From: Oceanospirillum sp047518265
Lineage (GTDB): Bacteria > Pseudomonadota > Gammaproteobacteria > Pseudomonadales > Halomonadaceae
Assembly (NCBI GenBank): GCA_047518265.1
Contig: JAKZRG010000085.1
Location: 26,362-90,361, forward strand
Direction: 5' to 3'
DNA length: 64,000 nt
Shown here: positions 27,015-36,262 of the stretch, one piece after another
Numbering within the stretch: the stretch's first letter is position 1
How the letters are laid out: each line of letters starts with the position of its first letter
Position numbers and translations under genes: made by a program
The notes under the pieces: model-generated
The model's database searches: none
What the model saw: only the letters and a program-made list of their open reading frames with translations
Told to the model about the DNA's origin: nothing

Positions 27015-27617
27015 ATGAACAAAAATAATAATTCATCAACCGCTGAGCGAATATTGGATGTTGCCCAAGACCTGCTTCAGCGAAATGGTTATAACGGTTT
27101 TAGCTATAAAGATATTGCCGAGCGAGTGGACATTCGTAAGGCCAGTATCCACTACCACTTTCCCTCTAAAAGCGATCTAGTGATTCGTTTGTGTGAGCGG
27201 TATGTGAATCAGTTTATTGATCGTTTGCACCAACTGGATCAAAAATATGACAGTCGCTTGCAGCGTATTCAAGAGTTAACTCGCTTTTTTGCTCGTATTA
27301 TTAAAGATAAAGAAAAGCTCTGCCCTGTAGCCATGTTATCGGCTGAGGTAGAAGCTTTACCTTCGGGGGCTAAATCCCATCTACAACGCTTTATTGGGGA
27401 GACAGAGCTTTGGTTGGGACAAACATTAAAAGATGGCCAAAACAATCAAGAGCTGGGGTTTAATGGCAGCTCTCAGTCCCAATCCCGTATTCTATTGGCG
27501 ACACTGCAAGGTGCTATGTTGATGGCTAGAGCCTCGGGTGAAAAAGCACATTTTCAGACTATAGCAGATGACCTTATCAGCCAATTACAGCCTGACTCAG
27601 CTATGGCTACCGTTTAG
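27015..27617 (+). CDS. TetR/AcrR-family transcriptional regulator
   Basis: From the ATG at 27015 the protein has 200 residues. The frame continues back to a GTG at 26982, but an AGGAGG at 26998-27003 points to 27015, though its 11-base spacing is long. The N-terminal helix-turn-helix (ERILDVAQDLLQRNGYNGFS, then YKDIAERVDIRKASIHYHF) is typical TetR. The C-terminal ligand domain has YxxFxxRxxxL-like helices. No neighbour target is obvious: the orphan JetD-like gene follows 89 bases later on the same strand. Confidence 0.88.
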   Translation: MNKNNNSSTAERILDVAQDLLQRNGYNGFSYKDIAERVDIRKASIHYHFPSKSDLVIRLCERYVNQFIDRLHQLDQKYDSRLQRIQELTRFFARIIKDKEKLCPVAMLSAEVEALPSGAKSHLQRFIGETELWLGQTLKDGQNNQELGFNGSSQSQSRILLATLQGAMLMARASGEKAHFQTIADDLISQLQPDSAMATV

Positions 27618-27706
27618 AGTTATCTTTTCCGTATTTCAGTAAGAAACTTCTACCGGTTACAGGCTTTCGGTATGATGCTCTTTTTCCGGGGGAGTTGAGG
27701 TTTCAG

Positions 27707-28732
27707 ATGAGTCAGTCCATAGAGATGAAAGTCGATTGGCAGGATCCAAAGGTGCAGGTTGCTGCCTTGGATCTATTCCAATCGGGACGTATTGCACTGG
27801 ATGCAGAAACTGAGAGCCTGATTGGTTTATTAGAGCTTCAAGGTTGTTTAGCCCAAGGTAATGGGAAAAGCTATGTGTTGACAGCTCGTGGTCAGACGAC
27901 TCTGCCTAAGCTATTGGATGCTTTCTACCCTTCTTGGCAAGAAAGAGCTCAAGCCAGAGAAGTGATGACAGAGGCTGAGCAAGATGATTTCCTCCAGCGT
28001 TATGCCTTTATTAAAGATAATACGCGTTTTGATCTGCCGGTTTGGATCAACCAGGAAAGCTATAATAGTTTGTACGGTGGCGATCCTGACGCAGAGGTCA
28101 ATGCAGAACAAAAAAGCCATCTACCAGAGTTTAAGTTAAGCAAGGATATTGAATTGCGCTTACGGGGCAGTATGGATATGCACCTGAATCGCAAAATGAA
28201 TAAGCCTATCCGTTTGGGTGTCCTGCAACAAATGTTCTCTCATGCCTCTATTCCAGAGCGGGATGCCCATGAGATTACAGATGTCGATGGTGAACAACCT
28301 TATATGGTTATGACAGTAGAGAGCTTAGCGGTTTTTAATGATCTGGATATTCCCGATCATTTGATGCTTATTTGGACGCCTTTACACTACCCTGATCTGG
28401 CTATTCATCTATTAAAGCTGATTCCTCATTATGTACCTCATATCCATTTTGGTGATTTAGAACCTAGTAGTTTTGCTTTGGCTGAACTCTTGGCAGAGGA
28501 AACGGGCCGTCCTTTACGTCGATTTATGCCAGATTTTTGGGCGGAATATATGGATTGGTATGGCCGTGATTGTGATGAGTTGAGTGAAAACCATAAAGGG
28601 TGTCATTGGTATCAACCCATTAGCTCTAATGAGATGATACGAAATCTTATGATGAGAAAGATCTGGTTGCCGCAAACGGCGATTCTATTGGATGCTCGTT
28701 TACGTCAAGAATTACAGATGTTGTTAAACTAG
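27707..28732 (+). CDS. Orphan JetD-like protein with DUF2220/Toprim-type C-terminal domain
   Basis: From the ATG at 27707 (GAGG 6 bases upstream) the protein has 341 residues. The N-terminal 90 residues look like a winged-helix region. Residues about 195-340 follow the Wadjet JetD C-terminal (DUF2220) pattern: a strand with VESLAVF (Glu205), then a hydrophobic strand, then HFGDLEPSSF (Asp250, Glu252), followed by LAEETGRPL. In JetD this Toprim fold carries nuclease metal ligands. Here the second aspartate of the DxD motif is glutamate, so activity is uncertain. No jetA, jetB or jetC partner lies nearby. It follows a TetR gene and may have its own promoter. I rate the family call as moderate. 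Confidence 0.55.
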   Translation: MSQSIEMKVDWQDPKVQVAALDLFQSGRIALDAETESLIGLLELQGCLAQGNGKSYVLTARGQTTLPKLLDAFYPSWQERAQAREVMTEAEQDDFLQRYAFIKDNTRFDLPVWINQESYNSLYGGDPDAEVNAEQKSHLPEFKLSKDIELRLRGSMDMHLNRKMNKPIRLGVLQQMFSHASIPERDAHEITDVDGEQPYMVMTVESLAVFNDLDIPDHLMLIWTPLHYPDLAIHLLKLIPHYVPHIHFGDLEPSSFALAELLAEETGRPLRRFMPDFWAEYMDWYGRDCDELSENHKGCHWYQPISSNEMIRNLMMRKIWLPQTAILLDARLRQELQMLLN

Positions 28733-29043
28733 CCTTTCGTTCCTCCTCTCTTCCTCGTAAGTGTCCCATGGGGTTCTAAGCTTAAAGCTTGTTTTAGAGC
28801 CCTTTAAAATCGTTTTTAACCCCCTCTATTTTGCATTGATAAGAAAACGGGTAAAAATAGGGTAATACTCAGTGTTCGACCGAGATTGAGTTTATATCTG
28901 ATGTCATTTATCTTGAAAGAGTAGATGCTTCACGAATATGTGAATTTCGGTCTATCTTTAACTGTAAGGTGGCATTGATCTGTGTTGTTAAATCATGTTT
29001 TTCTCTTAATCGGTAGTGTAGGACTCGTGTGGGAGGCAAGGAA
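28733..29043. other. Intergenic region before the response regulator gene
   Basis: These 311 bases hold a terminator-like hairpin at 28771-28802 and then an AT-rich stretch presumed to carry the promoter of the response regulator gene. No small gene is supported. Confidence 0.5.
28771..28812 (+). terminator. Terminator-like hairpin after the JetD-like gene
   Basis: GGGTTCTAA (28771-28779) pairs with TTAGAGCCC (28794-28802) with one G-U pair; the loop contains AAGCTT. A T-poor TTTAAAAT follows. Moderate evidence only. Confidence 0.45.
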
Positions 29044-30579
29044 ATGAGTGAGGGCTTTTTGTTTGCCAATGAAGAGACTTTAGGGAAACAGCAAAATACT
29101 CCCGCCCAAGAGAAGCCTTGGAAAATCATGATTGTGGATGATGATCCAGCGGTGCATCAAGTGACTAAGATGGTGATGTCTGGTTTCAGTTTTGATGATC
29201 GATCCGTAAAATTTCTAAGTGCTTTCAGTGGTCGTGAAGCTAAGGACATGATTGCAGAAGAAGATGATGTTGCTCTTATTCTGCTTGATGTGGTGATGGA
29301 AGAGGATGACGCCGGGTTGGATGTTGCCCGCTATATTCGTCAGGAGTTGCACAATAATATTACTCGTATTGTTCTGCGTACGGGACAACCAGGGCAAGCA
29401 CCAGAAGATGATGTTATTCGTAACTATGATATCAATGACTACAAAGATAAAACGGAACTGACAAAGACTAAGTTGGTGACTTTGTTTTATTCTGCTCTGC
29501 GTTCTTATCGTGATATTTGTATGATCAATGAGAGCCGAGGAGGCTTGCATCGCGTCATTCAGGCGATTACGAGTGTGCATGATCCTGAGTCTTTAAAGCA
29601 GTTTTCTTCTGCTATTCTTGGTCAAATTCTGAATTTATTATCATTACCCGCTGATGCCGTTTTTTGTCACTCCCTGAGTACTTTTTCGGTACAAAATGCG
29701 GGTAACTTTAAGGTGATGGCTGCTACAGGGCAGCTGCAAGAGTTACTGGACAATGACTTTTCTGTAATCGATCCCCGTATTGCATCTGCTTTTGGTGAAG
29801 CATTGGATATGCGTCGCTGCCATTATGGTGATGACTATTTTATCGGCTTTTATCAAAGTGCCAGAGGTAGCGAAAGCCTTCTTTATGTAAAGAGTGAGCG
29901 CGAGATCCCCTTAGCGGATCGACAGTTATTGGAGTTATACGCTGATAATGTGGCAAACACTTACGACAGTTTATTGTTAACTGAGAAGGCGAAGCTGTCT
30001 CAGAAAAGCTTATTGCATATATTGTCTGGGGCGATTAAAAGTCACTCTGTACAGCCAGATGCTCATGTGCGTCGGGTGGGAGATATTGCTGCGCTATTAG
30101 CTAGCGAGTCAGGTCTAAATGAGTTTGAGGTTGAGCTGATTCGTATGGCAGCACCTTTGCATGATGCCGGTAATGTCGCGTTGGCAAATAGCTTGGTTTG
30201 TCATACCGGAGTTTACAGTGATGATGAACGTCAGCAGATGCAACAGCATACGGTTTTGGGGCAGCAGTTGCTGAGCCATTCTGATGAGCAAGTTATGCAG
30301 CTTGCGGCAATAATCGCAGCACAACACCATGAAGCTTGGGATGGTAATGGTTACCCAGGACACATTCAGGGAGAGAATATTCATATTGCAGGGCGTATTA
30401 CAGCCCTAGCTGATACTGTGGATGCACTCTGTCAGAATCGACCAGATAGGCCTGCCTTCTCATTTGATGATGCATTTGACTTGATTAAGCAGGCATCAGG
30501 CCAGCGCTTTGACCCACGTTTAGTCGAAGTTTTATTAGTCAATCGGACTCGAATCGAGGCTATTTTGTCTGAACAGTGA
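29044..30579 (+). CDS. Response regulator with REC, DUF3369 and HD-GYP domains
   Basis: From the ATG at 29044 (GGGAGG 7 bases upstream) the protein has 511 residues. A receiver domain spans about 25-150, with IVDDDP near 30-35 and the likely phosphorylated Asp82. DUF3369, which resembles a degenerate GAF/PAS region, covers about 150-315. A C-terminal HD-GYP domain follows: LHDAGN near 372-377, HHE at 428-430 and DGNGYP at 433-438. HD-GYP domains hydrolyse cyclic di-GMP. The histidine kinase gene follows 196 bases later and is the likely partner. An upstream GTG at 29029 is too close to the ribosome site. Confidence 0.9.
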   Translation: MSEGFLFANEETLGKQQNTPAQEKPWKIMIVDDDPAVHQVTKMVMSGFSFDDRSVKFLSAFSGREAKDMIAEEDDVALILLDVVMEEDDAGLDVARYIRQELHNNITRIVLRTGQPGQAPEDDVIRNYDINDYKDKTELTKTKLVTLFYSALRSYRDICMINESRGGLHRVIQAITSVHDPESLKQFSSAILGQILNLLSLPADAVFCHSLSTFSVQNAGNFKVMAATGQLQELLDNDFSVIDPRIASAFGEALDMRRCHYGDDYFIGFYQSARGSESLLYVKSEREIPLADRQLLELYADNVANTYDSLLLTEKAKLSQKSLLHILSGAIKSHSVQPDAHVRRVGDIAALLASESGLNEFEVELIRMAAPLHDAGNVALANSLVCHTGVYSDDERQQMQQHTVLGQQLLSHSDEQVMQLAAIIAAQHHEAWDGNGYPGHIQGENIHIAGRITALADTVDALCQNRPDRPAFSFDDAFDLIKQASGQRFDPRLVEVLLVNRTRIEAILSEQ

Positions 30580-30632
30580 CAGGTGTTGTCTAGAAGTAGT
30601 CATTGCCTAGAAATAGAGACTGTCTATATCTA

Positions 30633-30683
30633 GGTGCGGTCTATAAATAGGTACGGTCTATAAATAGGTATAGCCTATAAAGG
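30633..30683. repeat. 17-bp tandem repeat (3 units)
   Basis: Units GGTGCGGTCTATAAATA (30633-30649), GGTACGGTCTATAAATA (30650-30666) and GGTATAGCCTATAAAGG (30667-30683) lie head to tail. More decayed relatives such as TGTCTATATC precede them. The repeat lies between the response regulator and kinase genes. Confidence 0.85.
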
Positions 30684-30704
30684 AAAATAGGCTGTTCTAA
30701 AAGA

Positions 30705-30713
30705 TTATCCACA
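30705..30713 (+). promoter_or_regulatory. Single DnaA box
   Basis: TTATCCACA at 30705-30713 is a perfect DnaA box about 60 bases before the histidine kinase start codon. One isolated match may be chance. Confidence 0.4.
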
Positions 30714-30775
30714 AATAACTTCCCATTGTGGAGGTTTGTGAAGGGTTATCTACCAGTGATATTCAGAGGTGACAG

Positions 30776-31594
30776 ATGACTGATCAACAAGGGCAGATCC
30801 AATCTTTGCAAGAAGAAATCTGCCGTTTGCATCAACAGCTGATGGAGCAGGATGCACTCGCGTCTATTGGTGCTTTGGTTCCAGGTGTCACTCATGAAGT
30901 GAATACACCTCTAGGCGTCAGTGTCACTAGTCTGAGTTATATTCAGGATGAAATGAAAGAGGTTGAGCAACTGTATCGTTCTGGTGAACTTACCGAGCAA
31001 AACTTAAAGGACTATTTTAATACTTGCCATGAGGTAGTGAATTTACTGGATAAAAATCTACGCCGCGCAACCCAGTTGATTCAGAGCTTTAAATCTATTG
31101 CTGCCAATCAAGCGGTGGCTGAGATCAGTGATTTTGCATTATTAGATTTGCTGAGAGATGTCTCCACCAGTTTAAGGCATGAAACGAAGCGTTTTGTAAA
31201 AGACGTCTCACTGGAGTGCGATGGAGAGATCCGTTTGGTCAGTGACGCTGGGGCTTTAATTCAAGTCTTGAGTAATCTGTTGATGAATACTATTCGGCAT
31301 GGTTTTGATGAAGGCGCTGATGCTAATAATGGTCGTATTGACATTCGTTGTCAGCAAACGGATGGTTTACTCACCATGGTGTATGAAGACAATGGCAAGG
31401 GTATTGATTCTGCAATTGCGGCTAAGATTTTTGAACCTTATTTTACTACTCGGCGGGGAGCTGGGGGGACAGGTTTGGGGCTATCAATTGCCAGAGAGCT
31501 GATGACAAAACGTTTGGCAGGAGAAATCCAGTTAAACTTGGAAGTCGATGCCGGGGCGGGTTTTATATTAACAATGCCGCTAGACCTTCGATAA
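30776..31594 (+). CDS. Soluble sensor histidine kinase
   Basis: The 272-residue protein has a short coiled coil, then an H-box (THEVNTPLGV, with phospho-acceptor His40) and a HATPase_c domain: N-box NLLMNTIRHG near 167-176, DNGKG near 205-209, and GTGLGLSIA near 231-239. There is no membrane segment or PAS/GAF domain, so any input must come from another protein. It probably phosphorylates the REC-DUF3369-HD-GYP protein encoded just upstream. The start has GAGG 7 bases before it. Confidence 0.9.
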   Translation: MTDQQGQIQSLQEEICRLHQQLMEQDALASIGALVPGVTHEVNTPLGVSVTSLSYIQDEMKEVEQLYRSGELTEQNLKDYFNTCHEVVNLLDKNLRRATQLIQSFKSIAANQAVAEISDFALLDLLRDVSTSLRHETKRFVKDVSLECDGEIRLVSDAGALIQVLSNLLMNTIRHGFDEGADANNGRIDIRCQQTDGLLTMVYEDNGKGIDSAIAAKIFEPYFTTRRGAGGTGLGLSIARELMTKRLAGEIQLNLEVDAGAGFILTMPLDLR

Positions 31595-31751
31595 TCAAAG
31601 TAGGGGGAAGGTAAGGTAATTATGAAAAATAATTGTATATCATAAAGTTATATATGATTGATGTTTAGACTTTGGGCTGTAAAACCAAAGTATTAGACAA
31701 ATTCGGGTGAGTATGGTTATCTAGATGCCGATTCCGGCAAAGGAGGCCATG

Positions 31752-32396
31752 ATGACCGGAAAGTTTATACAGCAGCTCATTCCCTCTCAAAGCAATACTT
31801 GTAATCAGTGCCAATCGAAAATAGCACCGTGTAGTTGTGCATCCTGTCACTCCAATCAACTATTGTTTAAACCCTTGCAGCAGGTCTTACCCGTACTTCT
31901 GTTATCGGCACTTTTTATTTGGTTTCTAATTTATTCTTTTTTTGCTGATACCGTACCCGTGGTGGAAGAGCGAAAGGTCTTTTTACCTAAAGAATGTCGA
32001 TATTTAAGCCATCTATATCTTGATGCTGAGTTGTATCAGCCGGTGTTGACTGACAGGATGGCTTGTATGAGCTCTGTGCGTTATTTTGGCTATCAAAAAC
32101 AGCATGCCATTCGTTATACCGCTTTAGGGACCGCTCAGGAAGTTAATGAAATGCGTTTGTCTCTACGGGCGGGGAGTAGTGAAAAAGATAAGGCTATCAG
32201 TGAGCTAATTCGTTTTGGTAATAGTCTTTCTCTACCAACAACAGGTCATGCAATGCCTTTGTCTGTAGGGCGTCATTTAAGGGAAGGGAAACTTGGTCAT
32301 TGGCAGTTGGATGATTTTGTTCTATTACTGGTACATCGACCAAATACATCATCACCACAAGAGATACAGATTATCTTACGCAAGGCGGTTAAATAA
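31752..32396 (+). CDS. Unknown membrane protein with N-terminal cysteine cluster
   Basis: From the ATG at 31752 (AAAGGAGG 5 bases upstream) the protein has 214 residues; an earlier ATG at 31725 is less well placed. The N-terminal region has CNQCQ and CSCASC (about residues 17-30), a possible zinc ribbon or metal site. One membrane segment follows near 44-62. The C-terminal region (about 70-214) is predicted to lie across the membrane. I recognise no family. It follows the histidine kinase gene by 157 bases and could belong to the same signalling unit. Confidence 0.6.
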   Translation: MTGKFIQQLIPSQSNTCNQCQSKIAPCSCASCHSNQLLFKPLQQVLPVLLLSALFIWFLIYSFFADTVPVVEERKVFLPKECRYLSHLYLDAELYQPVLTDRMACMSSVRYFGYQKQHAIRYTALGTAQEVNEMRLSLRAGSSEKDKAISELIRFGNSLSLPTTGHAMPLSVGRHLREGKLGHWQLDDFVLLLVHRPNTSSPQEIQIILRKAVK

Positions 32397-32466
32397 TCAG
32401 TACCTCTTATTGAAAGCTCTCTGAGTTCAACTTTCTGCTTAGGACGATTTACTTAGGGCGATGGTT

Positions 32467-34179
32467 TTATCTTTTCGGGCTTTTATCTTTTCGGCCAGAA
32501 AGAGTCCCTAAACCATGATTAATAGCCTGTGAAACGCTACGGAAGGTATTGTAATAAGATTGACTCATTTCTTTATCTCCCCCTTTATTATCCGCATATA
32601 AAATACCGGACGCCATACCTCTTACGCTGACTGTTGCGAGCATAAATTCATTTGGGTTATCCAAGGTTTGCCATAGCTCGGCAGGAATTTCACCGGATAG
32701 TTTTTTGATTTTTTGAGGCGTAACCCATAAGGCCGAAGGCTTATTCATCAATTTGCCAAACAGGTGCTCAATTTCTGCGTCGACTTCCATTACGGCGAAA
32801 GGAGAATTATCTTCAAAGCCTTTGGCGTAAACGCCTTTCACCGCGCCTTTTTTACTGCGTGACTTCATAAATAAGATGCAGCGCGTTAGGCCTAAATCAA
32901 AATGAAGAACTTGGCTGGCTCCGTCCATAAGCTGGTGAATAGAGAAAACCTGATGTTGCTTGACTGTTTGCATATAAAACAGCTTAAACAGTGCCGTTTG
33001 CACTTCACTTAGTGGCTGTAATTCTTTTTTCTCTGGAGTCAGTTTAGCGTGTATCGGTTTAAGAGTAGCCTTCTTACGATTATCTACCGATAGGTCTTTT
33101 TTAGCCTTAATTCTCTGGGCTTTAGCCTTATCTATAGATTGGGGGCTAGATTTTAGTGGTTCCGAGTGTTGCTGTTTTTTAGGCACGGAACGCTTTGGTA
33201 GAGGGGGGTGTAATAGCTTCACCGCAGGAGACCATAGGCCTGGTAACCCATGAGCGCGGGTATAACGTATTGCATCTTTATGTACCTGGACAATCACCTC
33301 TTCTAAAGGCTGATGTAGATAAGCAGATACAATTTTTAAGGTTCGTAACGTTTGTTGGCTATACCAGCTGACAGCACTGTTTAGGGCTAATGAGTGTGCT
33401 AGAACTGCGCCAAAGCCTGGGGTTTGCATAAATACACCCTGAGCTTTTGGGGTCTCAGGTGCAACATTTGTAATCCATGCACAACGGGTGAGTTTGCCTA
33501 ACATACGAGGTTTGGGCGTCAGCAGTTGGGATAGATTATTGGTTGTAAATTTGCTTAGTCGCCAATAAGGCAGCATAGATTGAGTCAACTGCTGGCAGGT
33601 ACAACCTAGAATATCCTGCTCGACATGAGAACGACTTTCTCCCTGTTGTACTCTCTGCTCAATGGCGTGATAGCTTTTAGGAGAGGCTAGGGATAAATAC
33701 CAGTAAACGGAACTAAGCCTTAGCGTCATCCAATAATTGGCTTCACCGCTGCCAGGAATCTTTTTCTCTGCCCAGCTGGCAGCTAAGCTTGCTGCGTGCA
33801 AACTAGTATTAAGTGCCTGTAAAAAAGCATTATGAGCCGTCTTTAGGGGGGAAAAATGGATATATTTAATATTTTTCAGGATAGGCCGTAATTTATCCAT
33901 TCCCATTAATGACATGGCATGAGGGAGTGACATCACATCATTGTCAGGGTTGGTGCTGAGCTTATTGGCATGAGAGAGGATCTGAAAGGCTAAGACAGGA
34001 TCTTCTGCAATAATCTTTTCCAGATCACTTAAAGCACAATCTGCCTTTTTAAGCATCTGAGTCAATTCATGGCCGGTTCTACCCAACGCGGGCAAGGATA
34101 CCTGCAAGAGCTGTTTTCGCCAGTGGGTGAGTCCTTTTTTGTCCTGATCATTTGAAGATACTTGAGAGGTAGCCGCCAT
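32467..34179 (-). CDS. HDOD-domain protein with GAF-like C-terminal region
   Basis: The 570-residue protein has an HDOD domain (about 25-225: LPALGRTGHELTQMLK, then AEDPVLAFQILSHAN), a basic, low-complexity linker (about 325-385) and a C-terminal region (about 395-560) with the strand pattern of GAF-like domains. HDOD proteins act in signal transduction, often coupled to cyclic-dinucleotide or stress responses, without known catalysis. The gene runs alone on the minus strand. Confidence 0.8.
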   Translation of the reverse strand: MAATSQVSSNDQDKKGLTHWRKQLLQVSLPALGRTGHELTQMLKKADCALSDLEKIIAEDPVLAFQILSHANKLSTNPDNDVMSLPHAMSLMGMDKLRPILKNIKYIHFSPLKTAHNAFLQALNTSLHAASLAASWAEKKIPGSGEANYWMTLRLSSVYWYLSLASPKSYHAIEQRVQQGESRSHVEQDILGCTCQQLTQSMLPYWRLSKFTTNNLSQLLTPKPRMLGKLTRCAWITNVAPETPKAQGVFMQTPGFGAVLAHSLALNSAVSWYSQQTLRTLKIVSAYLHQPLEEVIVQVHKDAIRYTRAHGLPGLWSPAVKLLHPPLPKRSVPKKQQHSEPLKSSPQSIDKAKAQRIKAKKDLSVDNRKKATLKPIHAKLTPEKKELQPLSEVQTALFKLFYMQTVKQHQVFSIHQLMDGASQVLHFDLGLTRCILFMKSRSKKGAVKGVYAKGFEDNSPFAVMEVDAEIEHLFGKLMNKPSALWVTPQKIKKLSGEIPAELWQTLDNPNEFMLATVSVRGMASGILYADNKGGDKEMSQSYYNTFRSVSQAINHGLGTLSGRKDKSPKR

Positions 34180-34302
34180 GAATAAATCCAGTTAATCAAT
34201 GCCAAGTTTATGATGCTATTGTATATGACCGTAAACATCTATTTTAGATTGTAACGTAGAATTGAGACCGCTTTCAGTGTCGTTAAGTGTTTTTCTGCAA
34301 AC

Positions 34303-34337
34303 AAAAAAAGCCATAGTATTTCACTATGGCTTTTTAG
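34303..34337 (-). terminator. Terminator between putP and the HDOD gene
   Basis: AAAAAGCCATAGT (34305-34317) and ACTATGGCTTTTT (34323-34335) form a perfect 13-bp stem with a 5-base loop. On the minus strand it is followed by a T-run. It terminates putP, whose stop is 88 bases upstream. Confidence 0.9.
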
Positions 34338-34422
34338 GAGGGGATTACTTTAAAAAAGTGCTAGTGTTTTGTCTGAGTATCATATTGATACTTACTAAAA
34401 ACAAAAGCTTTGAGGTTTGATA

Positions 34423-35898
34423 TTAGCGATTAACCACCTGATCGAACTCATTTTGGATTTCTTGAGCGGGTTCAGGGCTGGCTAGGCTCACCACATAGAT
34501 AGCGATCCAGGCCAGAATGAAGCCCGGTACAATCTCATAAACGTCAAAAATGCCGCCAGTTAGTTGCTTCCAAACCACAACAGTAATGCCGCCTACTAGG
34601 ATACCTGCTAGAGCACCGTTACGACTCATGCGTTTCCAGTATAGAGCGAGAATTAAGGCAGGCCCAAAGGCTGCACCAAAACCGGCCCAAGCATAGGATA
34701 CCAAGCCCAATACAGAGGAGTCGGGATCACGGGCGAGAATCAGGGCGATTACAGCGATACCGACAACTGCCAGGCGACCCACCATAACCAACTCTTTCTG
34801 AGACGCATCTTTGCGGAATAATGATTTGTAGAAATCTTCGGTCAGTGCTGAAGAGGAAACCAGCAACTGGGAATCAGCCGTAGACATTACCGCTGCTAGA
34901 ATAGCGGCTAAAAGAATACCGGCAACTACAGGGTGGAATAGAGCGTTCACCAGTACCATAAAGACCGTTTCGCCGTCTTGCAGGCCACCATCAAGATAAC
35001 CGATAGCACCAAAGCCGACAAAGGTTGCACCTAGTAGAGTTAGAGCTGTCCAGCTTGTGGCGATGCGACGGGCGGCAGGAACCTCTTTTTCACTGCGAAT
35101 AGCGGCAAAACGAGCCAGAATATGAGGCTGACCAAAATAGCCTAAGCCCCAAGCGGCTAGAGAGATAATAGCGATAGCGCCTAAAGGCTCACCGTCTACA
35201 CCGTTAAACAATGTCAATAACTCTGGGTTCTTAGCCTCCATTGCAGCGAAGGTGGCACCAACACCGCCTATGTCACCAATCAGCATAACAGGGACTAAGA
35301 CCAGAGCCGCAGCCATCATTAGGCCTTGTACTAAATCCGTCCAAGATACGGCAAGGAAGCCACCAAAGAAGGTATAGGTAATCACTGCTAGAGTACCGAC
35401 TAACACAGCGGTGAAATAATCCATACCAAAGACAGTGGCAAACAATTTACCGCCGGCCACTAGACCAGAACTGGTATAGAACAGGAAGAACATTAGAATA
35501 AAGAAGGCAGAAATGATGCGAAGAAGGTGTGAATTATCGCGGAATCTTTGTTCGAAAAACTCCGGTAAGGTCAAGGAGTCATTGGCTACTTGGCTATATA
35601 CTCGTAAGCGACCCGCAACAATGTACCAGTTCAACCAAGTCCCCAGTAAAAGACCAACGGCTAACCAAATAGCTTCCATACCTGACGCTAGAGCATATCC
35701 TGGTAGACCTAATAGCAACCAGCCACTCATATCGGATGCTCCGGCAGATAGCGCAGAAGGCCAAGGGCCTAGGCTGCGACCACCCAGAATATAATCGGAT
35801 AAATCTTGGGTTTTTCGGTATGCATAAATACCGATACCCAGCATTAGGGCGATATAGACCACAAAGGTCATGCCGACAATCATGTTCGTTTCTACCAT
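34423..35898 (-). CDS. putP: Sodium/proline symporter PutP
   Basis: The 491-residue protein follows E. coli PutP closely: LSDYILGGRSLGPWPSALSA near 33-52, then GASDMSGWLLLGLPG, then a long series of membrane segments (about 12-13). It belongs to the sodium:solute symporter family and takes up proline with Na+. Its neighbour at 36263-37105 is an AraC regulator. The control region contains two 14-bp direct repeats, consistent with AraC-controlled expression. No putA is in the window. Confidence 0.93.
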   Translation of the reverse strand: MVETNMIVGMTFVVYIALMLGIGIYAYRKTQDLSDYILGGRSLGPWPSALSAGASDMSGWLLLGLPGYALASGMEAIWLAVGLLLGTWLNWYIVAGRLRVYSQVANDSLTLPEFFEQRFRDNSHLLRIISAFFILMFFLFYTSSGLVAGGKLFATVFGMDYFTAVLVGTLAVITYTFFGGFLAVSWTDLVQGLMMAAALVLVPVMLIGDIGGVGATFAAMEAKNPELLTLFNGVDGEPLGAIAIISLAAWGLGYFGQPHILARFAAIRSEKEVPAARRIATSWTALTLLGATFVGFGAIGYLDGGLQDGETVFMVLVNALFHPVVAGILLAAILAAVMSTADSQLLVSSSALTEDFYKSLFRKDASQKELVMVGRLAVVGIAVIALILARDPDSSVLGLVSYAWAGFGAAFGPALILALYWKRMSRNGALAGILVGGITVVVWKQLTGGIFDVYEIVPGFILAWIAIYVVSLASPEPAQEIQNEFDQVVNR

Positions 35899-36262
35899 TG
35901 GAGTTTACCTTTATGTGCAGACTCTTTAATTCTTTTTATGGGCACACCTAGAGGTGTTTATTTGTTATACCTGCAAGCAGGAATTTATTTTGCCCAGCGG
36001 GTTGCACGTCCGTTGAAGTGGGTCTTTTCAATAAACACACCTTCGGTATGAGAAGCGGTAAATAAGTGGCAATTTTTTGTTTAGGGTTTTGCCAGTTATC
36101 TCACTACCTTGAACAAGCTATGGAAGCTTGATTGATAGCGCCTCGCATCAGAGCAAATGCAGTCAGGCACTCTATAAACTTGTGAGGATGGGCTTTTGCA
36201 AAAAACTGGGAATTTTTTGCAAAAAACTCTGGAATGAAATGGATTGGCGGTGATGCACTCTT
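35899..36262. promoter_or_regulatory. Regulatory region of putP with two 14-bp direct repeats
   Basis: This 364-bp gap contains TTTTGCAAAAAACT at 36194-36207 and 36215-36228, identical and 21 bases apart, about two helical turns. The GGAAT nearby is also repeated. This is the arrangement expected of an AraC-family operator, and an AraC gene is adjacent. A small hairpin, ACACCT-AG-AGGTGT, lies at 35944-35957. I see no clear -10/-35 pair. Confidence 0.65.
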
